From: CAWCBG01 sp963793845
GTDB lineage: Bacteria; Acidobacteriota; Terriglobia; Terriglobales; Acidobacteriaceae
Direction: 5' to 3'
Assembly (NCBI GenBank): GCA_963793845.1
Contig: CAWCBG010000010.1
Location: 52,405-116,404 of the forward strand
DNA: 64,000 nt
Within the stretch, counting starts at the first letter, position 1. Each line of letters begins with the position of its first letter. The notes under the pieces are model-generated. The model searched no databases and was not told where the DNA came from. It was given only the letters and a program-made list of their open reading frames with translations. The translations under genes were made by a program, and so were the position numbers. This document shows positions 28,001 to 36,675 of the stretch, in pieces.

Positions 28001-28276
28001 GCCTACCGCTATCCCCGGACGCAGGTAGTTGATCTGCGACTCTCGAAAACCATCAAGTTTAAGGAGAGATATCAACTTCAGCTACTGGGAGAAGCCTTTA
28101 ACCTGGCAAACCATGTGAATGTGACGGGCATTCAGAATACGGGATACATCATCGGCTCAACCGCGGGTGTTCCGACCCTCACTTACAACTCGCCGTTTGG
28201 CACCGTCAACAACGCCAACAGCAACTTTGCTTATTCAACTCGCAATATCCAGATTGGAGCCAAGTTCAATTTCTAG
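25088..28276 (+). CDS. TonB-dependent receptor, Oar-like, with carboxypeptidase-regulatory N-terminal domain
   Basis: This outer-membrane protein is about 1062 residues from the ATG at 25088. After a signal peptide (cleavage near FVAAQ) comes a carboxypeptidase-regulatory-like domain (about residues 40-130: GAIAGTIYDPHGAVLPNATV, TTDASGYFRVTKLQPAAYTV). A plug domain follows (SAEYGRAAGGVINTVTKSGT), then a large barrel ending in the aromatic IQIGAKFNF. This class is massively expanded in acidobacteria and is usually linked to uptake or export of large molecules; the ligand is unknown. It has its own hairpin terminator. Confidence 0.95.
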   Translation: MLSAIGQKPLAARCKSSYLKCVVLVLFLSISMFVAAQSTTDGAIAGTIYDPHGAVLPNATVVVHNNGTNAEQTVTTDASGYFRVTKLQPAAYTVTVSASGFAGYKAGQVIVEVGRTTELSPHLAVGGTSEQVQVSAEAPTVNTTSADFAPTINSVAVENLPINGGRWSDFALLTPGVNNDLNGFGLLSFRGISTLLNNNTIDGASNNQAFFSEERGRTRAGYSTAKVAVQEFQVNTSDYSAEYGRAAGGVINTVTKSGTNDIHGEAYFYYRDNSWGSTNPFTTLTTQTSPGVFTTDPYKPSDIRRISGIGLGGAIIKDKLFWYFAYDWYYRNFPGTGVASSPSAFFAAPTTATIATLATRLGVTPSQARADYTAGLNGLITMLGPVPRTGEQYIWFPKIDWNINQKNHASFSVNRMRWASPAGIQTQSSNTYGIASFGNDYVKDTWGIAKLDTFITNNVSNEFRFQYGRDFEYENNQTPTPYEQSNLVNTAHYTNPLGLPPQVTITNGFTFGVPSFLERPKYPSEYVQQYADTVTVLKGKHTFKFGADIIHTYDDTANLRYQYGGYSYSSLLNYFSDLYKPNSCVSKGVNVPCYSNFQQAFGPLGLSFANDDLAFFAEDQWKTTTRLSLTFGLRYEYETMPSTLYANAAVPATAKLPDDKNNWGPRVGFAYDVFGDGNTSLRGGFGMYYGRIINSTIYNALINTGSPQGQLSYFYTALASSPAFPQILPSTPTGTVKPNLVYFSNGFQNPQIYETDLSLQHEFGWGVVASINYLGSFGHELPNFVDTNLGAPTSITYNVIDPKHVGPLQTSTYTALLYTSRPNASYGSMTDIFSAVNSNYNAVAAMLNKRFSNHVQFAANYTWSHALDYGQNESTFTDTNDLLNPSCLKCEYGNSSFDVRQRFVLSAVLDAPWHVGGWAGYLANGWQLAPIYQAQSGLPYSLLTSGTPTGGLGSSINGSGGANRILETGRNAYRYPRTQVVDLRLSKTIKFKERYQLQLLGEAFNLANHVNVTGIQNTGYIIGSTAGVPTLTYNSPFGTVNNANSNFAYSTRNIQIGAKFNF

Positions 28277-28294
28277 AGGTCTGCTCCATGAACA

Positions 28295-28335
28295 ACAACA
28301 AGAATCCCGGCCAATGTGGCCGGGATTCTTGTTGT
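28295..28335. terminator. bidirectional hairpin between convergent genes
   Basis: A perfect 18-bp stem (ACAACAAGAATCCCGGCC and its complement) closes the five-base loop AATGT. It lies 18 bases after the TonB-receptor stop and 16 bases from the ABC-F stop on the other strand, so it can serve both. Confidence 0.85.
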
Positions 28336-28351
28336 GAAGCTGAAAAAGATT

Positions 28352-30292
28352 CTATCCGCTGACCTTCGCCTCTTCCAGCACCTGCGACAGCTCTTCCCAC
28401 TCGGTCAGCAGTGGAGCCAGATCGCTACGCCGTTGCGCCAGCAGTTCCGTCCACCGTGCTGTATCTTCGGGGCTCACGTAGGACTGCAGTTCGTGTTCGC
28501 ACTCGGCGATACCCTCTTCCAGACGCTCGATGTCCTGCTCGACTTGCCGGCAGCGATCCTGCATTTGCTTCAGCTTGATGGGATTGACGCGCTTACGCCC
28601 TTCGGCCTTGGGCTCGGCGTAACCGGGAACATCGGCCAGCGTCGGCACCCAGCCCGTAACGACTGCTGAGTCCTCCGACGCGGAGTCACCGCGCTGTTTG
28701 CGCCAGAGATAATCCTCGTAGTTGCCGGGGAAAACCTCCACCCGTCCGGCGCCGACTTCAAAAATACGGGTGGCCAGCTTGTCAATGAAGTAGCGATCAT
28801 GTGAAACGAAGACCACCGTGCCGTTGTACTCCTGCAAGGCCTCGAGCAGAACGTCTTTGGCACGCATGTCGAGATGGTTCGTCGGCTCATCGAGCAGCAG
28901 GAAATTCGACGGATGCAATAGCATCCTGGCCAGCGCGTAGCGGTTGCGTTCTCCGCCGGAGAGTACGCCGATCGGCTTGAACACATCATCTTCCGAGAAG
29001 AGGAAGCATCCCAGTACGCCTCGCAATTCGGTCATCGACTTCTGCGTTGCTACATCCGAGAGATCATCCAGCATGCGCCGGCTGGGATCGAGCTCCTTGT
29101 ATTGGTCCTGCGCGAAATAGTCGGGCTCGACGTTATGACCCAGGCGCAGCGTGCCGGCTGTGAGCGGCTCGATGCCTGCCAGCAGCTTGATCAGCGTCGA
29201 CTTGCCTGCGCCATTAACACCTACCAGCGAAATGCGGTCCCCGCGCTGGATGGTAAAGTCCACGTCCGCAAAAACATCCTTCGGGCCGTAACTCTTTGCC
29301 ACTCCCGCGGCTTCAACCACGGTGCGCCCGCTGGGCTTCGGTTGAGGGAAGGTGAAGTGAATGGTCCTCTCATCCGGAGGCACCTCGATGCGCTCGATCT
29401 TCTCCAGTTCCTTGATGCGGCTCTGGACCTGCTTTGCCTTCGTTGCCTGATAGCGAAATCGGTTGATGAAGGCTTCAAGTTGCTCGATGCGATCGCGCTG
29501 ATTCTTGTAGGCCGCCACCAGCGAATCGCGGCGTTCCTGTTTTTGCTGCAAGTACTTTTCGTAATTTCCGCTATAGAACTGCGCCCGCTTGTTCCAGATC
29601 TCAACAATGCGATCAACCGTCACGTCGAGAAAATAGCGATCGTGCGAAATCAGTACGTACGCATAGGGATACTCCAGCAGGTACTGCTCCAGCCAGTTGC
29701 GCGTTTCCAGGTCGAGGTGGTTCGTGGGCTCGTCGAGCAGCAGCAGGTTGGGCCTGGCCAGCAGCAGTTTGGCCAGGGCAATGCGCATCTGCCAGCCGCC
29801 GGAGAATTCCTCGGTATAGCGCGTCCAGTCTTCCTTGCAGAAGCCGAGGCCGTCCAGCACAGTGCCGACCTGTGAGTCCAAAGCATAGCCATCATGCATG
29901 TGAAACTGGCCCGAGATGCGCTGATAGCGATCGGCTACCTGCGAGTACTCAGCCGACGTATGATCGATTTCGCCCATCTTCCGGGCAAGCTCTTCCATCT
30001 CGGCTTCGAGAGCGCGCAGATCGTCGAAAACCGACATGCACTCCGCGAACACGCTGCGGCCCGAGAGCTGCAAACCGTCCTGCGGCAGGTAGCCGAAGGT
30101 CGTGTTCTTCGCCGAGATAATGCTGCCGTAATCGAGCGACTCAAGGCCGCCCAGCACTTTTAGCAGGGTGGATTTGCCGGTGCCATTTGCGCCGACCAGA
30201 CCCACCCGATCATGCGGGGTGATGAGCCAGTCAAGATTGTCGAAGAGGAGTTTGGGGCCGAAGCGCTTGCCCGCGGAGGAGAGTTGAATCAT
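28352..30292 (-). CDS. ABC-F family ATP-binding protein
   Basis: This cytoplasmic protein of 646 residues has two ABC domains and no membrane part, as in ribosome-associated ABC-F proteins (Uup/YheS/EttA relatives). The first P-loop is GANGTGKSTLLKVLGG with signature FSGGWQMRIALAKLLL. The second is GVNGAGKSTLIKLLAG with LSGGERNRYALARMLL. Both have LLLDEPTNHLD Walker B motifs. The interdomain linker is basic (RFRYQATKAKQVQSRIKELE), and the C-terminal 80 residues form a coiled coil. ABC-F proteins act on stalled or initiating ribosomes; which subfamily this is cannot be settled by eye. It is third in a row behind nadA and the DUF2203 gene. Confidence 0.94.
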   Translation of the reverse strand: MIQLSSAGKRFGPKLLFDNLDWLITPHDRVGLVGANGTGKSTLLKVLGGLESLDYGSIISAKNTTFGYLPQDGLQLSGRSVFAECMSVFDDLRALEAEMEELARKMGEIDHTSAEYSQVADRYQRISGQFHMHDGYALDSQVGTVLDGLGFCKEDWTRYTEEFSGGWQMRIALAKLLLARPNLLLLDEPTNHLDLETRNWLEQYLLEYPYAYVLISHDRYFLDVTVDRIVEIWNKRAQFYSGNYEKYLQQKQERRDSLVAAYKNQRDRIEQLEAFINRFRYQATKAKQVQSRIKELEKIERIEVPPDERTIHFTFPQPKPSGRTVVEAAGVAKSYGPKDVFADVDFTIQRGDRISLVGVNGAGKSTLIKLLAGIEPLTAGTLRLGHNVEPDYFAQDQYKELDPSRRMLDDLSDVATQKSMTELRGVLGCFLFSEDDVFKPIGVLSGGERNRYALARMLLHPSNFLLLDEPTNHLDMRAKDVLLEALQEYNGTVVFVSHDRYFIDKLATRIFEVGAGRVEVFPGNYEDYLWRKQRGDSASEDSAVVTGWVPTLADVPGYAEPKAEGRKRVNPIKLKQMQDRCRQVEQDIERLEEGIAECEHELQSYVSPEDTARWTELLAQRRSDLAPLLTEWEELSQVLEEAKVSG

Positions 30293-30298
30293 GCTGCG

Positions 30299-30733
30299 TC
30301 AGTTACTCTTCTTCTGACCTCGCGTGATGCGGTCATCGATCGGCTTGCGGCCAGCGAAGCCTTCCGTCGTACTGTGCCAGTGGGTGATGCCCTTCTCGCC
30401 CAGCTTCCAGCAGAGCAGGATGACCTCTTCGCCCACGACACACGGGAAATCCAGCAAGCCGGTGTCGAGATCCTTGACCTGCACCCCGGCGGCATCGATT
30501 TCGGCCACCGCGTCTTTGGCGCGCTGAATGGCCTTTTCCCGTTCGGCCTTGCGACGGGCTACCGCGGCCACATCGACCGACATTCCGCCATTCACAAAGA
30601 TGCGGCTGCGCAGGGCGTCGAGTTCGGCATCGACCTCGTCAATCAGCGCCTTGGCCTGCATAGCCGAGCGCAAAAGCGATTCCAGGACAGGCAGAAGAGT
30701 TTCCGCTTCGGAGAGGGTAAACGTGCGCGCCAT
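30299..30733 (-). CDS. DUF2203 family protein
   Basis: From the ATG at 30733 the product is 144 residues and begins MARTFTLSEAETLLPVLESL, the family hallmark. It also contains DLDTGLLDFPCVVGEEVILL and WHSTTEGFAGRKPID, matching the W-H-x-x-x-EGFAGR motif. The frame is open upstream to 30877, but that part is Arg-rich and overlaps the end of nadA. The function of DUF2203 is unknown. It sits between nadA and the ABC-F gene, probably in one transcript. Confidence 0.85.
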   Translation of the reverse strand: MARTFTLSEAETLLPVLESLLRSAMQAKALIDEVDAELDALRSRIFVNGGMSVDVAAVARRKAEREKAIQRAKDAVAEIDAAGVQVKDLDTGLLDFPCVVGEEVILLCWKLGEKGITHWHSTTEGFAGRKPIDDRITRGQKKSN

Positions 30734-30873
30734 ATCGACCTTGACCTGTTGCGCAGGTTTGTACTGCGCCTTCAATTGGCGGCGCGTGGCTACCCGGAGG
30801 CGGTACTGCCGCACATCCAGCCAATAGCGCGGTATCCGCCGCAGGAACTTTTCACGAGGACGTTTGCGAATTA

Positions 30874-31992
30874 TCACTGTATCTCTAACATTCTATCAAG
30901 CGCCACGCGTGCCCACTTCTTTACGTCGTTTTTCACCTTGATCGGGTTGACGATGTTGCCGTCCACCAGATTCTCCAGCGCCCAGCACAGATGCTGCGGC
31001 GATATGCGGTACATGGTAGTACACAAGCAGCCGGAATCATCCAGAGTAATGACGTGCTTATCCGGGTTCTCCCTGGCCAGCCGGTTTACCAGGTGAATTT
31101 CCGTTCCGATGGCGAACGAACTGCCGGCAGGCGCCTGCTCCACAACCTTGATCAAATAGTCAGTAGAGCCGATTCCGTCCGCCTTTTGGCAGACTTCCCA
31201 GCGGCATTCCGGATGCACGATCACCTCCATGCCGGGATAGGTGGCACGCACCTTGTCGACGTGCTCAGGCAGAAAACGCTGATGCACCGAGCAGTGACCT
31301 TTCCACAGGATGACTTTGGCTTTGCGCAGGCGTTCAGCGGTCAAGCCTCCCTGGAGTTGGTAAGGATCCCACACCACCATCTCATCCAGCGGAATGCCGC
31401 GGGCATATCCGGTATTGCGGCCGAGGTGCTGATCGGGCAGGAAGAACAGCTTCTCATTCTTTCGGAAGGCCCAGTCAAAGGCGCCTTTGGCGTTCGACGA
31501 CGTACACACCAGCCCGCCACGCTCGCCGCAAAACGCCTTGATGGCCGCGGTGGAGTTCATGTACGTGATCGGCGTAATGCCGTGGCCGTCATCATCGGTC
31601 AGCCTAAGCCTCACGAACTGATCCCAGGCGTCTTCGACCTGCGAAATCTCCGCCATGTCGGCCATGGAGCAGCCTGCGTTAAGGTCGGGAAGAATGACCG
31701 ATTGGCCCGCCCGCGACAGCACGTCGGCGCTTTCGGCCATGAAGTGCACACCGCAAAACACGATGTAGCTGCCTTCCGCCTGCGCAGCCATCTGCGACAG
31801 ACGGTAGGAATCGCCGCGGTAATCCGCGAATCGGACCACTTCGTCGCGTTGATAGTGATGCCCAAGAACCACGCATTCCCGGCCTAATTCACGCCGTGCA
31901 GCAGCAATGCGACCGTCCATGGAAGTGTCGGGAAGGACTAGATAGTTCTCGAGCGAACAGGATTGCGATTCTGTAATCGTTGCTGTAGCCAC
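30874..31992 (-). CDS. nadA: quinolinate synthase
   Basis: NadA condenses iminoaspartate with dihydroxyacetone phosphate to quinolinate in de novo NAD synthesis, using an oxygen-labile [4Fe-4S] cluster. The 372-residue protein starts at a GTG (31992). Landmarks are LGHHYQRDEVVRFADYRGDS, PDLNAGCSMADMAE (C108), WKGHCSVHQRF (C234), HPECRWEV, IGTEIHLVNRLA and DDSGCLCTTMYRISP (C322/C324); three of these cysteines should bind the cluster. nadB and nadC are not adjacent. The upstream NAD+-I riboswitch indicates repression when NAD+ is abundant. Confidence 0.97.
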   Translation of the reverse strand: MATATITESQSCSLENYLVLPDTSMDGRIAAARRELGRECVVLGHHYQRDEVVRFADYRGDSYRLSQMAAQAEGSYIVFCGVHFMAESADVLSRAGQSVILPDLNAGCSMADMAEISQVEDAWDQFVRLRLTDDDGHGITPITYMNSTAAIKAFCGERGGLVCTSSNAKGAFDWAFRKNEKLFFLPDQHLGRNTGYARGIPLDEMVVWDPYQLQGGLTAERLRKAKVILWKGHCSVHQRFLPEHVDKVRATYPGMEVIVHPECRWEVCQKADGIGSTDYLIKVVEQAPAGSSFAIGTEIHLVNRLARENPDKHVITLDDSGCLCTTMYRISPQHLCWALENLVDGNIVNPIKVKNDVKKWARVALDRMLEIQ

Positions 31993-32010
31993 GTTTTGTC
32001 TCTGCCTTCA

Positions 32011-32140
32011 GTCCCGGCGGCGAAGCTCCGTTGTGATCGGAAGTTCAAGCCCCGGAACGGGGATGTTGAAAGCTGACCTGCGGCTCCAGTAGGTCCACTA
32101 CGTTTTTTGGCGCCCGACCTACGGGGATGTTGAAGCTGCA
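32011..32140 (-). promoter_or_regulatory. NAD+-I riboswitch (nadA motif), tandem domains
   Basis: On the minus strand the leader of nadA contains two similar units. The first (about 32082-32137) reads GCTTCAACATCCCCGTAGGT, a variable hairpin, then ACCTACTGGAGCC; GTAGGT pairs with ACCTAC and GGCTCC-type ends close the outer stem. This matches the known nadA-motif domain architecture, with its CUUCAACA..CCCCGUAGG core and CUACUGGAGCC end. The second unit (about 32011-32081) repeats TTTCAACATCCCCG with different stems and ends about 18 bases before the nadA GTG, where it can mask the ribosome binding site. The class is known in Acidobacteria and senses NAD+ or its ADP moiety. Identification is from memory of the consensus. 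Confidence 0.88.
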
Positions 32141-32342
32141 AGTTGACGCTTCATTACTCACTACTTTCGATGACTTGCACCCGGCGTTTGTTACAAAAAC
32201 TCGAAAGCACCGGCCAGACTCTGTGCCGACACCCATATCCGCCACGTGACAGGTTCCCGAATTAACTATTGTTACGCGGCAAAAGCCTTAACGCAAGGGC
32301 CGATAAGCAAACCGCCAATTGGTGAAGGCTGATCGCGGCTTG

Positions 32343-33332
32343 TTATCCCCCGATATGTACCATCGTTCGCGACGCGGGAATGAACCCGGGCTCCCCAATG
32401 TGATGGCGTTCTTCTTTGTGATCGACGGCTCGCTGGATGAAGGCTGCCATTTCTTCGTCGCTTGCGCCGCGCGCCATAAGCGCCGCCAGGTCATGCTCGC
32501 GCACCGAGAACAGGCAGGTGCGAATCTTTCCATCGGAGGTGACGCGGATGCGGCTGCAATGCCCGCAGAATGGATGCGACACCGGGGCGATAATGCCAAT
32601 CTCGCCCACTCCATCTTCGAAGACGTAGCGGCGTGCTGTCTCGCTGCGGGAGTGCTCCACTTCGCGCAGTGGCATGAATTCGGCCATGCCGCGGACGATT
32701 TCATCCAGGGTAACCACGATCCCGGGCGACCAGACGCGATCTTCTTCCAGCGGCATGAACTCGATGAAGCGGACGACGACGCCTTCCTCGCGTGCAAAGC
32801 GGCCGAAGGCGGTGATCTGGTCGTCGTTGAAGCCGCGCATGAGAACGCAATTCACTTTGACCGGGCTCAGCCCGGCTCGCTGTGCCGCGTGCACTCCCGC
32901 AAGAACTCGCTCGTAGCCATTCGGGACGCGCGTGATGCGGGCAAAGCGCTCTTCCTCCACGGCGTCCATCGAGACCGTGACCCGCGACAGCCCGGCATCG
33001 GCCAGCGGCTGCGCCAGCTCGGCCAGCAAATGTCCGTTGGTGGTAATGGCGATGTCGAGCGGACGGCCGTCGAGGGTGCTCATCCGCCCCAGTTCGCGGA
33101 CCATCTCGACCAGGCCTTTGCGCAACAGCGGCTCGCCGCCGGTGAGGCGGACCTTGGTAATTCCCAGGCCGACGAAGACGCGCGCCATGCGCAGGTACTC
33201 GGCAATCGGCATCTCGGGAAACTGCGGCCCATCGGTGCCCGTACGGCAGTAGACGCACCTGTAGTTGCAGCGATCGGTGATGGAAATTCGCAGATCGCTG
33301 ATGCGCCGTCCGAATTTGTCGGTGAGAAGCAC
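32343..33332 (-). CDS. moaA: GTP 3',8-cyclase (molybdenum cofactor biosynthesis protein A)
   Basis: MoaA is a radical-SAM enzyme that starts molybdopterin synthesis from GTP. From the GTG at 33332 the protein is 329 residues and begins MLLTDKFGRRISDLRISITD. It has the SAM-cluster motif CNYRCVYC (C22, C26, C29), the TGGEPLLRKG motif, the C-terminal cluster motif CGHCSRIRVTSDGKIRTC, and the terminal Gly-Gly (HIGG) needed for activity. An ATG at 33410 and further upstream codons are in frame, but that stretch lies in a GTCATCCTGAGCG repeat, so I favour the GTG, which has AAGGCGATAA upstream. Other moa genes are not adjacent. Confidence 0.94.
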   Translation of the reverse strand: MLLTDKFGRRISDLRISITDRCNYRCVYCRTGTDGPQFPEMPIAEYLRMARVFVGLGITKVRLTGGEPLLRKGLVEMVRELGRMSTLDGRPLDIAITTNGHLLAELAQPLADAGLSRVTVSMDAVEEERFARITRVPNGYERVLAGVHAAQRAGLSPVKVNCVLMRGFNDDQITAFGRFAREEGVVVRFIEFMPLEEDRVWSPGIVVTLDEIVRGMAEFMPLREVEHSRSETARRYVFEDGVGEIGIIAPVSHPFCGHCSRIRVTSDGKIRTCLFSVREHDLAALMARGASDEEMAAFIQRAVDHKEERHHIGEPGFIPASRTMVHIGG

Positions 33333-33405
33333 CTTATCGCCTTTTGCCGTTCGCTCTTCGCTTTTCGTAGAGCTCTTTCGCAGCCGACCTCCGTCTCTCA
33401 GAATA

Positions 33406-33481
33406 GTCATCCTGAGCGGAGGTTCGCGCCTTTTGCGAACCGGCGTCGAAGAGCCTGCCCCGAGCGCAGTCGAGGAGACCC
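33406..33481. repeat. GTCATCCTGAGCG-type intergenic repeat
   Basis: A member of the dispersed family seen at several places in the window. It begins GTCATCCTGAGCGGAGG, contains a hairpin (GGTTCGC..GCGAACC) and ends with a CGCAGTCGAGGAGACC half, as do the related elements at 47318 and 39169. It lies just upstream of moaA in the gene-free stretch 33333-33731. Confidence 0.7.
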
Positions 33482-33731
33482 TATTCTCGTGAGTTATATT
33501 GTTTCGATTGTGCAGGGAAAGAAAGAACGGCCAGCACGCAAGGAGACACCAGCGCTGCTTTACGTTTCCTTTCCAAGCACGGGAGGCGTGGACGTTTCCC
33601 TCCACACCCTCGGTTCCGCAACTTCTGCGGAACACCGCCGCCGCTGCCCTGGGATATGCCTGTAGGCCACGGAGGTCGGAAACAATGTCGCTAATTATAG
33701 ATGCATTGCGGGGAAGAATGGCACCGGGAAG

Positions 33732-35165
33732 TTACGGTCTCTCCCCCGCTTTGAACTCGGCCCAGGGTTGCCCCTTCATGTCCTTCAGAATAGGTTTCTC
33801 CCACTCGAACTCCGGGTGCTCCTTGAGAAACGACGCCGCGATGAAGTCCTCTCCACAGGGATAACCGGCGCGTGCCGCCAGAGACATGTCTTTCGCCATC
33901 GAACTGTCGGCCGCCTGCGACGTCACCGCGCCGCCCGGGTTATAGGGCGGCCAGTTCCACTCCGGTACTCCGCGCGGGGAATCGGCGACGTGGCCGCACA
34001 GCGGACGCTCATTGCGGGCCTCTTTGTTCTCGTAGGTGTCCCAGTGGTCGGCCAGGAACTTCTGTGCCATCACTAGGTCGATCTGGCCCTTGTTCTCGGC
34101 CATCAGTTCGTCCCAACGCTTGTGGCGGGCATTGGGAGAGCTGCCCATATTCGCGGGATCGAAGTCGGTCTCGGCCTTGATGAACGCCGGATCGCTGGGA
34201 AAATTCGAGCCGACAAAGACGCCATCCTTCGTGCGCCACACATGATGCATCTTCAGGCCGATCTCAAACCGGGCGACCTCGCCGGTCTTGTTGTCCGCCA
34301 GCAGCCAGTCGTTGGCGTAGCCGCCGTTATTGCCGTCGAGCATGATGGCGACGTACTGGTCGATGGAGCTCGCGTACTGCAGAGCCTTGCGGGCGCGCAC
34401 GAATTCCGGCTTGCCGTTGGGATCGAACAGCGAGAAGCCGGTGATCGTAGTTTCCGTCACCATTAGCCCGCTGGTGTTGATGCCGAAGTCGTCGTCACTG
34501 ACGATGATGCCGGGAAAGCCGTCCATGATCATGTGGTAGCCATGCGTGGGCACGATGTCAAACACGATCGTCCAGCGAGTGCCGGCGGCAATGTCGGTCC
34601 AGTTGCTGTGCGCGATGACCGGTTTGTGGTCTTTCGTCCATGAGCCCGTGGCGACGAATGCGCTGCAATTGCCGGGAGCTTTCAGCACGGGAGCCTTGGC
34701 CGTCTTCTGCTGCCGATCGAGCCACGGAACATAGTAGTCGGGAACTTCCTCCATGGCATTCAGCGCAACGATATCCCACACATCAACGCTGACGCCATGC
34801 GCCCTCGCGCCGTCCGCAATGCCCTGGAGTTCCTGCCGGTATTCAGCCTCGATGTGTGGCCACAGGACGTTTTGCGCAGTCTTGCGGTAGAACTCCCAGT
34901 CGCGCTTGGTGCGGTGAGTATCGCGGGTGCGAACCACGTTGAGGCCATCGGCAATTTCCCGCGCCAGCAGGTACCCATGCTGGTAGCCGATATCCGTGGG
35001 CGATCCCTCCAGGTGAACATAGACCCAGCCGTCGCGATCGAAGCGGTAGGCGGGCTTCAGGCGCGCGTCGGCGCCAGCCTGGCCGGCGACGGCGATGGAA
35101 CCACAACCCAATACCACGCAACCCAGAAACAACCATCGAGCAAGCAATGACCCGGCAGACGGCAT
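33732..35165 (-). CDS. secreted C45 / phospholipase B-like Ntn hydrolase
   Basis: From the ATG at 35165 (ribosome binding site GAGAGG) the product is 477 residues with a signal peptide. It has the features of C45-type autoproteolytic hydrolases and phospholipase-B-like proteins: an N-terminal LEGSPTDIGYQHGYLLA, then APGNCSAFVATGSW, where the Cys (about residue 167) would become the N-terminal nucleophile. It continues with VIAHSNWTDI, IVSDDDFGINTSGLMVTETT and NDWLLADNKTGEVARFEIG. Substrate unknown, probably an amide or lipid ester outside the cytoplasm. A GTG at 35192 is an alternative start. Confidence 0.85.
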   Translation of the reverse strand: MPSAGSLLARWLFLGCVVLGCGSIAVAGQAGADARLKPAYRFDRDGWVYVHLEGSPTDIGYQHGYLLAREIADGLNVVRTRDTHRTKRDWEFYRKTAQNVLWPHIEAEYRQELQGIADGARAHGVSVDVWDIVALNAMEEVPDYYVPWLDRQQKTAKAPVLKAPGNCSAFVATGSWTKDHKPVIAHSNWTDIAAGTRWTIVFDIVPTHGYHMIMDGFPGIIVSDDDFGINTSGLMVTETTITGFSLFDPNGKPEFVRARKALQYASSIDQYVAIMLDGNNGGYANDWLLADNKTGEVARFEIGLKMHHVWRTKDGVFVGSNFPSDPAFIKAETDFDPANMGSSPNARHKRWDELMAENKGQIDLVMAQKFLADHWDTYENKEARNERPLCGHVADSPRGVPEWNWPPYNPGGAVTSQAADSSMAKDMSLAARAGYPCGEDFIAASFLKEHPEFEWEKPILKDMKGQPWAEFKAGERP

Positions 35166-35403
35166 GGCCCTCTCTCTCTTGTGTAACCGCACACCCGAGC
35201 AGATTACCGTTTCACCGCCGCGAATTCAATGCGAGCGTCCATGTTCGAGATCAGAGGTTCAAGCGGTGGAGGCGTGATGATCGGCCTCAGGCGAATTGGC
35301 TGCTTTTTCCCGGTCGTCATTATGCGTTGCACCTTATGGTTCTCGGCGGAGGATGCGCCGTTTACCGGCAGATCAGGGCCGCACTCTTGCGCTATAGTGA
35401 TCT

Positions 35404-36648
35404 GTGCCGTTGGTGAACTCTTTCCTCCTTCACAAAAAACCAATTGCAGCGCTCCTGCTGTCGTTGCTGATGCTATTTTTTGCGCCGGCATGCAAGCGCG
35501 GCGCTCTGGTGACCCACGAATACATGTACGTCTCCGCGCTTGAGACCAGCCTGCGCGACCGCATCGCCACGCTTTACAACAAAGTGGGGACAATTCGGAA
35601 CGGAGACCGGGTCGAGATCCTCGAAAAGCAAAAGCGCTTCTTTAAGGTTCGTACCAGCGCTGGACAGGAAGGCTGGGTTGAGAGCCGCAGCCTGGTTCCC
35701 CAGGACATCTTCGATGGGTTCCAGAAGCTGGCGGAGGAAAATGTCAACGCTCCAGTACAGGCCCGTGGAACCACCCGCGCCGAACTCAACATGCATATCA
35801 CGCCCTCGCGTGAGGCGGAACATCTCTACCAACTCACAGACGGCGAGAAGTTGGAGATTCTGAAGCGGACCACCGCTCCCAAGAATCCCCCGCAGGCGCC
35901 CAAGCCGATTCCGGCGCCAAAAACATCAGCTCCGGCTCCCAAGGCGGCGGCACACCCTTCCACTAAGCTGCGAGCGGAGCAGGCCGCATCGGCCACCCAC
36001 GGTGCGCCTCCGGCCGCAAATGCAGCGGGCCCGGCGACTGCGGAAAACGTGAAGACGGGTGAGGATGCCGAAGCTGCCAAGCCGCCGGTCATGGAAGACT
36101 GGTATCTGGTTCGCACCGCGGCCGGTCACGTGGGCTGGGTTCTGCTGCGCATGATCGACCTCGACATCCCGCTGGACGTCGCACAGTATGCGGAAGGCCA
36201 GCGGATTGTGAGCTACTTCGTCCTCAACACCGTAGCGGACGGAGACAAGCAGGTGCCGCAGTATCTGGTGTGCCTGAACGAGCCGAAAGACGGTCTGCCG
36301 TGGGACTTCAACCAGATTCGGATTTTCACCTGGAACCGCGCCCGCCACCGTTACGAGACCGCCTACCGGGAGCGCAATATCGAGGGCTACCTGCCGGCCA
36401 GCACGGGCCATCGCGTCTTCGACAAAGAAGGCGATCTGCCCACATTCACCATCCGCAAGAAGTTTGAGAACGGCCAGATGGTCGAGGAGACCTACAAGCT
36501 GAACGGTCCCATTGTTCGGCGCGTGCTCACTCCCGAAGAGGAAGCGGCGGAGAAGGCCCAGCGGCAAGCGCAGCTTGCGGAGCGTCAGAAGGAACGGGCC
36601 GCGCATCCCAAAGCAGCATCATCCCAAAAGCATCACAAACACAAGTAA
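35404..36648 (+). CDS. SH3-domain lipoprotein
   Basis: The 414-residue product begins with a lipoprotein signal (hydrophobic residues 14-28, lipobox LFFAPAC). It has an SH3b-like domain (about 37-97: VSALETSLRDRIATLYNKVG, IRNGDRVEILEKQKRFFKVR, GQEGWVESRSLV), a second partial SH3b (LNMHITPSREAEHLYQLTDG), and a long Pro/Ala-rich insert (about 160-225). An AGHVGWVLLRMIDLD piece completes that second SH3 domain. The C-terminal half is a separate unknown domain and ends in a Lys/His-rich coiled tail. A peptidoglycan-associated scaffold role is plausible. The start is a GTG at 35404. Confidence 0.82.
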   Translation: MPLVNSFLLHKKPIAALLLSLLMLFFAPACKRGALVTHEYMYVSALETSLRDRIATLYNKVGTIRNGDRVEILEKQKRFFKVRTSAGQEGWVESRSLVPQDIFDGFQKLAEENVNAPVQARGTTRAELNMHITPSREAEHLYQLTDGEKLEILKRTTAPKNPPQAPKPIPAPKTSAPAPKAAAHPSTKLRAEQAASATHGAPPAANAAGPATAENVKTGEDAEAAKPPVMEDWYLVRTAAGHVGWVLLRMIDLDIPLDVAQYAEGQRIVSYFVLNTVADGDKQVPQYLVCLNEPKDGLPWDFNQIRIFTWNRARHRYETAYRERNIEGYLPASTGHRVFDKEGDLPTFTIRKKFENGQMVEETYKLNGPIVRRVLTPEEEAAEKAQRQAQLAERQKERAAHPKAASSQKHHKHK

Positions 36649-36675
36649 GCTGGGAAGCGCCGCGCCACCCGATTC

